From Coix lacryma-jobi var. lacryma-jobi (taxonomy: Eukaryota; Streptophyta; Magnoliopsida; Poales; Poaceae): a DNA stretch of 64,000 nucleotides. The stretch covers positions 93,294,848 through 93,358,847 of the forward strand of contig CM019826.1 of NCBI GenBank assembly GCA_009763385.1. The letters are read 5' to 3'. This document shows, one piece after another, positions 56,716 to 64,000 of the stretch. Position 1 is the first letter of the stretch. Each line of letters opens with the position of its first letter. A program made the translations under genes and the position numbers. The notes below the pieces were generated by a model. It searched no databases. It saw only the letters and a program-made list of their open reading frames with translations, and had not been told where the DNA came from.

Positions 56716-57392
56716 TGTTGGTAACACACTTGCCTTACCTCTGCACGCGTACAGGGGGGTAGCGAAGGTGGCCAATCGTCAGAACCGCTCGAAGGTATAT
56801 AGGAAACAAGAATAGTAATAATGTGGCTCTGTTCCCCAAAAAACGTACCCATTACACTGTTTACCCCTTGGTATTTATAAGGGATACCAAAGGGCGCTGA
56901 CAAAATTACAAAAGGGTACAAGAAAGATTCCTCTGCGCTATACAACGGAAGGGCAAAGTCGTACAAGCACACCACCGGAAGGGCAAAATCGTACAAGCAC
57001 ACAACGTACTGAAACCCTAACTTGCCCTCCTCATGTGTCCGCCACCACCCGGCTCGCGTTTACCCCCGCGAGGAAGCGAGGGTCGATCTTCGACTCACGG
57101 AGTTGTCCCTCCAGTCGCGAGGTCCGCGTCCGCTCGCCAACCGTGGAGCCTGAGCCTCCTAGCGAGGGTGAATGGGACGTGCGAGGGTCGTTCTCAGTGT
57201 TCCGCATGCCTTTAACCTGCAAGAATTGTTAATCATCACGAGGGTCGGGCCAATGCTCGAAGGTTAGAAAAAAGGGCAACTCGAAGGTCTTTACAAACAC
57301 AAGGGTATTCACGAAGGCCCACGGGGCACCCGAGGGTCGATCTCCTGATTCAGCCTGCGTGACGTCACTGCCGAGGGTCCTTTCCCCCAACA
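56716..57392 (-). mobile_element. Small solo LTR inserted in the D LTR
   Basis: 677 bp, TGTTGGTAACAC to CCCCCAACA on the + strand, flanked by tcaag (56711-56715 and 57393-57397). The ends are inverted TGTTGG/CCAACA. A TATAAATA on the - strand lies at about 56872-56879. On the - strand it opens TGTTGGGGGAAAGG, common for grass Ty3 LTRs. It contains a tandem pair of GGAAGGGCAAARTCGTACAAG near 56947-57000 and several CGAGGGTC words. Family not identified. Confidence 0.88.
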
Positions 57393-57971
57393 TCAAGTCT
57401 ATGCCACTCCTACTCTAGCAACGCAATCCAATATAGAATGAACAACAAGTAGTAATGCGGAATTGAATTGCTTGAAAGTAAATGCGTAGGTAAAAGAGTA
57501 GAGATGACTCGACGATCTTTTTGCTGAGGTATCGAGGTGTCGGCACACCCCCCCTAGTCCTCGTTGGAGCACCCGAGCAAGGGTATCGCTCCCCCTTGAT
57601 CCGCGCAAGGATCAAGTGCTCACTACGAGCTGATTATTCGCCACTCCGGCCCGGTGAATCGCTCGCTACCGGTCACAAGCTTGCTTGGGTCATCCACAAT
57701 GCCACCAGATGCTCTCCAAGCTTCACGATCGCCACCAAGCCATCTAGGTGATGTCGATCACCAAGAGTAACATGCTAGAACTCTCACTTGACCAACACAA
57801 GGCCAAAGAGATGGATGGATGCACACTTGCTACTCAATTCTCACTAGGAGGTGTCTAATTCTCACAATTAACAAATCACTCAACCTCACTAGGGCTCTTG
57901 CACTCACTCACACTCACAATGTGTTTCCCAGCAGATGGAAGTGGCAAGAACACTCAAATGGATGGAGGGAA

Positions 57972-57987
57972 GGAGTATATATACTCC
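57972..57987 (-). promoter_or_regulatory. TATA box of the D LTR inside a perfect 16-bp palindrome
   Basis: GGAGTATATATACTCC. It lies on the U3 side of the palindrome cluster when read on the element's strand. Confidence 0.5.
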
Positions 57988-58034
57988 CCCAACCAGCCAT
58001 CCAAAAACAGGACGAAACAGTGTTTCTGCGGGGT

Positions 58035-58395
58035 CATCGGACGCTCCGATGCCTGGCATAGGACGCTCCGATGACCTCGACCAATGGTCGACTGTACCCT
58101 CTTGTCAGACCTGTCAAAGGGACATCGAACGCTGGGCAGCGTCCGATGCCACCACATCGGACGCGTCTGATGTGGATTTACCCTCTCTGGAACCTCTCTA
58201 CATGCCCATCGGACGCTGGCCCTCAGCGTCCGATGCCTGCGTCCGATGCGGCCTCAAGTTCACGCGCACGTGAACAATGGCACGGGCGCGTCCGATGTGA
58301 ACACATCGGCGCGTCCGATGCCACACACCAGACTAAACCATAGTCGGGGTGAGCATCGGACACGTCCGATGCTCACCTGGCTAGCGTACGATGCC
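58035..58395 (-). repeat. CATCGGAC/GTCCGATG palindrome cluster, D LTR
   Basis: Includes CATCGGA-CGC-TCCGATG (58035-58051), a perfect 12-bp stem CATCGGACGCTG/CAGCGTCCGATG with a 5-nt loop (58207-58235), GCATCGGACACGTCCGATGC (58353-58372) and several more. The core GGAC..GTCC is that of the E/A/B palindromes, with outer bases CAT/ATG instead of CAC/GTG or GCG/CGC. Confidence 0.88.
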
Positions 58396-58832
58396 CATAA
58401 CAGGGGCAGACTCAACTCGGATCGCGACGCGGCCAAAACGACTTTTGCTCCTCTCGACTTAAGGAATCTCTCTGAGCTACCTAGGGCTATGAAATAACAA
58501 GTGTGCACCACACCTACCTCAATAGACTCATCTAGGTCAAGCTACTGATTCATGCTCCCCTTTATAGTACGGCCAAAGGAAAAACAAAGACCTAAGACTA
58601 CCTAAGTGTCCTCCAACACCATATGACACTTAGCCTAGTCTACCACCGTCTTCGTCGTCCATCCTTTGAAAACCGAAACGATATCCATCGCCAGGGGACA
58701 TGAACTCCATATGCCTGTATCGTCGCCATTACCGTGACCTAACTCAATCCTGTTTCTGCAAAACACACGTTAGTCAGAGTAATCTTGTGTTTCATCCAAT
58801 CACCGAAACCACTAGGGGCCAAGACGCGTTCA

Positions 58833-58850
58833 ATTTCCCCCTTTTTTGTG
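58833..58850 (-). promoter_or_regulatory. Polypurine tract of D
   Basis: CACAAAAAAGGGGGAAAT on the - strand, directly before the LTR start TGAACGCG. Confidence 0.85.
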
Positions 58851-59272
58851 ATTGATGACAACACGAGATCGAGTATAGAGAGAAGAGGTTTTTAAATCAT
58901 GACATGTATGAACTTGCAATGGATAAGAGAAAATCATTAGGGGCAAGCTCATACATATCAAGCCATCATCCTGCACTCAACAAGTTAGAGTGAATAACAA
59001 GTGCAAGAGTGAAAGAGCTCATATACATAACCAAGTGAGAATTAAGCGCAAGTAATGAGCGAAACAAAATGACATGCCATATCATATATCATAGTGAGCA
59101 CATACATGTCATAAAGGTCCATAGCATAAGTATATAGCATAAACAAGCACAAAAGATGCGATAAGCGAAGAGCGTATGTGAAATAACACAACATAAGAAG
59201 TCAACTCCCTTTCACATTGCTCCCCCTATCACTATACTCATCCACTCTTCCCCTTTAGCATCAAGCGCCAAA
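58851..59272 (-). other. D 3' non-coding region
   Basis: AT-rich, no ORF. A second G-rich tract (AGGGGGAGCAA on the - strand, 59217-59227) lies near the stop of the env-like ORF. Nothing else is visible. Confidence 0.7.
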
Positions 59273-61806
59273 CTAAGCGTCGGAGGGCGGAGGTGGTGCA
59301 GATGAGCCAGGAGCAGTCTCCGGAGTACTCTGAGAAAACTCAAACTGTTGTAGGTACTCCTCAAAGTCGGAAGAAGTGGTGCCGGTAGCCTGCTGACCCT
59401 CTGAAGCTGGAAGCTGCTGTGTAGCGGTCTGGGTCGGCTCGGGCACTGACTGCTCTGCCTGCTCTATCTCTGTCGCAGTCTCAGTAGTGGTGTCAACCTG
59501 AGTATCGGAGTGCGAAAGCTCTAGAATAACTAACAACTCAGGCTGAACTAACGTGGTCGTCTCGGACTGCACAGGCTCTGTCTGCTCTGAAGACGCGATG
59601 GAACTCGGGAGGGTCTCAGTGGTAGAAGTCACTGGAGTCGTCGTCGTCTGTGCGGGATCTGGCAGGTCTGGCGTAGGGAAGCCTGTAAGCTCACTGAAAG
59701 TAGCCGACAAGTCTCGGGTCACAGAAGTAGTCGTCGCAAACACAGACTCGATCGGCCTGGGAGTGAAACCGGTCCGCAGTGGACTGAAAAGCGGGGCCCC
59801 GCCCGGAGGAGTGGTGAAGCTCGTAAACTGTGAAGAGCTGGGGCCCGTGAGCTACTATGGAAATGGCGGTGGCTGTCCAAACTGCTGCTGCTGTTGAGGT
59901 GGAACAAGTGGCTGCCACTGAATCTGCTGCTGTGGGGGAGGCTGCTGCCACTACCACTAAGGAGGACCGCTGGCAAGTCGATCCATGAAGCTGAGCGTCT
60001 GCTGCTGGAGTGCCAGCATCTGTCGCTGCAGGGCATCTGAGCGCTCCTGAGCCTACTGCTGTGCTAGTCCCTGCTGCTGGGCCAGATGCTGCTGCTCCTG
60101 GGTGAGCCGCTGAACATCCTGGGTCACTATCCTCTGCTGCTCCTCCATCCGAGCTAAGATCGCAAGTGCGGGGTCAGAGGAAGCAGTACCAGACGTCTCG
60201 GCCTGGGAGTCGTGAGCTCGAGGCCGGTAGTGGGGCGGGAGCTGGTAGTCCTCGTCCAAGCTGTCGGTGGGGTCCTCTGCGACGTACGTGTCACCACGCT
60301 CGAGCTCTGCTAGCTCCTGCTCTGCGAGTGCCTGGATGGCCTCGTCCTGCTCCTGTGCGGACTCTGGGACCTCAGGCCGTTGTCGTGAACTAGACGGAGC
60401 ATCCTGCTGCTGCTGCCTGTTGTCCTGACCATGTCCCAGAAGCTGACTCATGTTATAGACGGGGAACACGGTCACGGAGTGTGTAAGTGACTCAGCTGGA
60501 TGACCCCCTGTAGTGACAGCTACCTTCCAAAGGATATAGGAGATCCAGTGAGCGTAAGGTAGCTGTCTCCGGGCCTTGATGCCCTCGGCCACTGTATCCT
60601 CCATCTCACAAAGAATGACGTCCCAGACGTCGAACTCCTGCTGCCTGACAATGTAGGCTAGAAGCCACAGCTGCAGCCGAAGAACCTCGTTGAGGATCCG
60701 AGTCGTAGGGGTGAGATCCCTAGGCGCGCGACTCGAACCCTCACCGAAGGGCTCAGTGAAGCAGGGGCGGACCAAGTCTGTCGACGGCTGGGCACCACCG
60801 TGAAGGCGGCGGGGTGGCTCTGTCCTGTCGTAGCATAGGTCGTGGATCCGGGTCTGCGAGTGTCTCAAGCCAAACCAACTCTGGATCTCTGACGAGAATA
60901 GTCTGTAGTGCTCCCCCTGAAATGCAAACTCAATGGTCTCTCTGTCCGGGTGCACCCAAATCGAAGCATAGAACTAGAAGACCCAATCCTCAATGTACGA
61001 GCCAGATCGCCCTAGAAGGTCTGCCAGACCAGGTAGATAGGTCAGTATGGGGCGGATCTGCTCTCCTGCTGCTGTAACCACAGCCTCTAGCGGACACACG
61101 CGCTGAGAGCGAAGACAAATACCGGCGTTCCTGTAGCCCTGGTAAAAGTCCTCCTGCAGTAAGGTGTAGAAGTCTGCGCTGGCCTGCTGCTGCCTCTCTC
61201 GGGGAAACCACTGCTCAACTGGCACTAAGCGAAGAGTCTGTATTTGGGAGCAGGTGGCCGCCCAGAGGTCCAGTTGCGGGATCGGCGGGGGCGCACGCCT
61301 CGAAGGAGCACGTGCTCCCCGCAGAGGGACATCGGGTCGGGGTGGCACCGCTGTCCAGCGACGAGTAGACCGGCGACGGGGTACCTCCTCAGGGACCTCC
61401 TCCTCTGCCTCAGCCTCTGGTGCCTCTGCCTCGGCTGCCTCGGCCTCTGCCTGGCCCTACCACGAGCTCTGGGGCTCGACTCCTGGTGAGGTGAACGTGG
61501 TCCGGCGACCAGCAGCCATAAGCGTGCCAGTCGGTGAGTGGTGGAACCGCTCAACCTCCTCAACTGCTCTGCGCTGGTCAGGGGACAACTGGTCCTCAAT
61601 CTTGAGTCCACCCGTACGACCTCCCTGCTCGGCACGCTCTGCGGCGGCCGCAACCTCTCGAGCCTGGTCTGCCTCCCTCTGCTCTCTGGTGCGCTTCCTG
61701 CGCGTAATTAGCTTCCCCTTGCCGGGCCTCTGACCGGAAGGGGGGGGGACGCGGAGGAGAGTCCCCCGGGGCACCACCAATGTTCTTGCAGCGCATAGCT
61801 GACAAA
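59273..61806 (-). pseudogene. D env-like or extra ORF downstream of pol, with seven internal TAG codons
   Basis: One frame covers almost the whole interval, interrupted only by TAG at 61457, 60974, 60053, 59957, 59951, 59855 and 59852 (lower coordinates); the final stop is TAG at 59273. The likely start is the ATG at 61804-61806, separated from the main frame by a run of nine C on the - strand (61740-61748), where the frame changes. Seen in order: basic Arg/Lys stretch; Glu/Ala-rich acidic stretch; a central folded-looking domain (about 61260-60480) with many Trp, Tyr and Leu; a Gln-rich, probably coiled-coil segment (about 60180-59990); Gln/Pro-rich and Thr/Ser/Pro-rich tails. No clear signal peptide or membrane segment. 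By position it matches the env-like gene of Sireviruses; the central part resembles proteins annotated only as putative plant transposon protein. Function unknown. Confidence 0.65.
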
Positions 61807-63490
61807 AACAAGTCACACTGCCTCTGAAAGAACTGACTGCCGCTGAAAGATCTACTGACACTGAGAACACGCGTACAGTCCAACTGACACTGAAACCCCT
61901 AACAAGGAATCTCCCACGGTCACTGATCCTCTGGCGCTGTCACTCGCGAGGCTTGGCCTCGATCCGTACCCGTGGGCTTGGCCCCGGGTTAACTGTCACT
62001 GCCAATTGACAAACAGACAACGAACAACGGACCACGGACTCGCTGCACGAGAGAGAGGGGATGTAAATAAGAAATATATATGCTAGAGATGAGCAAGTCC
62101 TATGGAAGCAAAGCAATGCAGATAAGAGGTGAAGATGGCTTTGCGACCTGACGTTCCGACGAAACGAACCCAAGAAGAGGTGAGAATCGACGTCCGGGCA
62201 CCCACACAACACGTCAAGGATGTCTGCAAAGAGGGTGAGGCGAAACACGGGTCAGATTGGGTGGGACGGCCATTGAGACATTATGTCGAACACCTTATGG
62301 GCAGGGGAAAAACAGGAGGAGGTGGTGCTCACTGGGGGGTCGGCCGGCCGAGAGGAGGGGTACCGGTGATGAGGACGAGCTAGGGAGTGGGGAGATGGTC
62401 TCCGGCGAGCCTCCGGCGAGGAATCGGTGCAGCTCCGGCGATGGGGTGGGGGAACGCAGGCGCGAGCGGGCGACACGGGACGGGGCGGTCGCGGCGGGGA
62501 AGGCGATGCGCGGCTGTGTAGCGGCGGACCAGCGCGAGGGTGGACGAGCGGCGAGAGCACGGCGGCGCAGGCACGACGGGGGTAGGGTTAGGGTCGGGGC
62601 GAGTGCGGGCGCGAGGTTGAAGACGAGGAACGAGAGGTATGACGCGAGGGACCCAGATGTCAGTAAAAGAACAGACTGCGCCGCTTAAAGGGGCATCGGA
62701 CGCGCCGATGTGTTAGCATCAGACGCTCCGATGCCCGTCCAGAGAGGTTCAAAAACTGCCAAATGTACATCGTACGCGTCCTTTGCCTCGACATTGGACG
62801 CTGGGCAGCGTCCGATGGAGCCTCGGACGCTCCGATGATGACACATCGGACGCAATGCCAACACTGTTCCAGCTGGAGCTGTGTACAGTGGGGGCATCGA
62901 ACGCTGGAGCCAGCGTCCAATGCAGCGTCCGATGCTGCATGTTGGCTTGTTTCGAAGATCTCCGTTGCGGCTCCCTCTCCCAACCAAGTTCCAACTCAGA
63001 TAAGAGGCAAATAAACACCAGTTGGAACCTAGTATGAGCATCCTCGCATAAACTCTCAATTTTAGAAATATTTTGCCATAGGCTACATATCATTTTTAGA
63101 GCAAAATAGGCAATAAGACCCGAGGAGACAACATATGGCCACCAAAACTAGGGGTCTTAACCATTAGGAGCCTCAAATGCTCTCCCTAGCGGTGGACGAA
63201 CACAGCGGTTGCTCAAAACTTAACCGAAAAGAAACGACAAAGCAACAAACATGCATATGCTATGCAATTCGAAATTTGAATCTAGGTTGCTTGTCAAGTT
63301 TGCTCATGGGTAAGCTTCTTCACACGCTTTTGGGAGGTTATCTTAACCACGTCTAACAAGCCTAGGTGCATAGCATAATTGAAACATGGCATATGATACA
63401 ATGCAATGCAAAGACAACCCTCTTTCACCTTTTGACAAAGTTACTTAGATCAAGCACATTAAGCTCACTTCGCAATCTACAAAGAGTGTT
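61807..63490 (-). other. D region between pol and the env-like ORF
   Basis: Holds, on the - strand: the RNase H tail and spacer (63490-63100); a palindrome cluster (62693-62938); a very GC-rich stretch (about 62290-62690) with no convincing protein in any frame; and two pyrimidine-rich CAG words that look like splice acceptors (CCTCTTTGCAG at about 62224-62234 and TCTCTCGTGCAG at about 62043-62054). It reads like a gene leader with introns, or a captured host fragment. I cannot tell which. Confidence 0.5.
62693..62938. repeat. Second CATCGGAC/GTCCGATG cluster, inverted relative to the D LTR
   Basis: Includes GGACGCTG-GG-CAGCGTCC near 62797-62814 and CGAACGCTGGAGCCAGCGTCC near 62898-62918. 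The linking sequence GAGAGGTTC with its flanks matches the D LTR (about 58186-58206) in the opposite orientation, so it looks like a piece of a related LTR lying inverted. Confidence 0.7.
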
Positions 63491-64000
63491 TTAATCTAGG
63501 GGTTTTGTGAAGATATCCGCCAATTGATCTTCGGTTCTAACTCCCTCTAAGGATATGTCTTTCTTGGAAACATGATCTCTAAGAAAGTGATTGCGAATAT
63601 CTATGTGCTTTGTGCGAGAGTGTTGAACCGGGTTGTTAGCAAGCTTAACCGCGCTCTCATTGTCACACAACAAAGGTACCCTTTCTAGAACTACACCATA
63701 GTCTAAAAGGGTTTGTTTCACATAAAGGATTTGTGCACAACAAGCACCCGCGGCTATGTATTCCGCCTCGACGGTAGACAAGGCCACACTATTTTGCTTA
63801 TTTGAACTCCATGAAACTAGTGATCTCCCAAGCAAATGGCACCCTCCGGATGTGCTCTTTCTATCTACTTTGCAACCCGCATAATCCGAATCGGAATACC
63901 CAATGAGTTGGAAGTTAGCTCCTTTGGGATACCAAAGGCCAATACATGGGGTGTGCTTTAGGTACCTAAGGATTCTCTTCACCGCTATGAGATGTGATTC
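63491..64000 (-). CDS. D Sirevirus pol, C-terminal RNase H (partial)
   Basis: Open on the - strand from the window edge to a TAA at 63491-63493. Copia RNase H motifs are in order: GYSDSDYAGC with the first acidic residues; KSTSGGCHLLG; SWSSNKQNSVALSTVEAEY with the catalytic Glu; LLCDNESA with the next Asp; HSRTKHIDIR; DIFTKPLD. Divergent from A and B (GACC instead of ASCA; IDIRNHF instead of IDVRFHF). The frame continues past the TAA for about 22 more codons in a Leu/Arg-rich stretch like the A and B C-termini, so the TAA may be premature. Reverse transcriptase and all upstream parts are outside the window. Confidence 0.85.
   Translation of the reverse strand, partial: ESHLIAVKRILRYLKHTPCIGLWYPKGANFQLIGYSDSDYAGCKVDRKSTSGGCHLLGRSLVSWSSNKQNSVALSTVEAEYIAAGACCAQILYVKQTLLDYGVVLERVPLLCDNESAVKLANNPVQHSRTKHIDIRNHFLRDHVSKKDISLEGVRTEDQLADIFTKPLD

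Larger units (their letters stand above)
56573..58832 (-). repeat. D 3' LTR, containing a small solo LTR
   Basis: TGAAAGGATC to GACGCGTTCA on the + strand. 2260 bp including the 677-bp insertion and its 5-bp TSD, so about 1578 bp originally. TATA at 57974-57985 inside the palindrome GGAGTATATATACTCC (57972-57987). Palindrome cluster at 58035-58395. Confidence 0.88.
56573..64000 (-). mobile_element. Sirevirus D with env-like ORF, 5' part beyond the window
   Basis: The left end TGAAAGGATCAAG is inserted after ACCCG in the B 5' LTR (expected TSD acccg, 56568-56572). 3' LTR 56573-58832, PPT 58833-58850, non-coding 58851-59272, env-like ORF 59273-61806, leader-like region to 63490, pol C-terminus 63491-64000. 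The LTR and pol differ clearly from A, B, E and H, so this is another lineage. Confidence 0.9.

Noticed and set aside
59273..61806. Reassigned TAG codon or programmed readthrough as the first explanation
   Set aside because: Plants use the standard code and neighbouring elements show the same CAG-to-TAG decay. Kept only as an alternative.
62257..62688. 143-codon + strand ORF in a GC-rich stretch
   Set aside because: Arg/Gly-rich low-complexity reading with no domain, and the opposite strand is equally open. Kept only as part of a leader-like region.
1..64000. Host genes, tRNA, rRNA or miRNA genes
   Set aside because: I found no exon structure, no tRNA-like A/B boxes in context and no rRNA sequence. 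All recognisable protein motifs are retroelement motifs.

Overview
The window is plant nuclear DNA, almost certainly from a grass and probably a panicoid one. This is judged from the large Sirevirus (Ty1/copia) elements with 2.1-2.5 kb LTRs full of GGAC-N-GTCC palindromes, and from LTR elements primed by a tRNA-Asp-type PBS. I see no host gene. Essentially every base belongs to nested transposable elements, and most coding regions are broken.

Layout, left to right. E is a Sirevirus on the + strand; only its 3' end and 3' LTR are present (1-2221 and 11014-12489). F (2222-11013, TSD ctagg) is a non-coding LTR element of Ty3/gypsy origin inserted in E's LTR. E itself sits in the 5' LTR of G (12490-19093, +), a relative of F. 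G sits in the pol of H (19094-24407, -), a Sirevirus remnant that also carries a non-autonomous CACTA transposon (20658-22736). H ends abruptly against K (24408-28058, -), an LTR/PBS remnant of the F/G family, itself split by a solo Sirevirus LTR (24666-27015, TSD ctacc). B, a large Sirevirus on the - strand, starts at 28059 and runs beyond the right edge. Its 3' LTR is split by the complete Sirevirus A (29874-41570, -, TSD tcaat). Its pol is split by C (46642-53166, +, TSD gtgat), a non-coding LTR element. Its 5' LTR is split by D (56573 to past the window end, -), a Sirevirus of another lineage with an env-like ORF. D's LTR holds a further small solo LTR (56716-57392, TSD tcaag).

The Sireviruses share one plan on their sense strand: LTR, initiator-Met-type PBS, gag with two zinc knuckles, a one-base TGATG overlap between the gag stop and the pol start, pol (protease, integrase, reverse transcriptase, RNase H), a conserved non-coding region or an env-like ORF (D), several polypurine tracts, LTR. 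None has intact reading frames. Many in-frame stops look like CAG to TAG changes, as expected from deamination of methylated CHG sites.

The most notable signal is in the Sirevirus LTRs. Upstream of the TATA box lies an array of short stem-loops with one shared loop (TGAGGC core) and stems that differ from unit to unit while staying paired. It is present in E, the solo LTR, B and A. A second palindrome family (GGAC-N-GTCC) lies downstream of the TATA box, and D carries a variant of it with longer stems.
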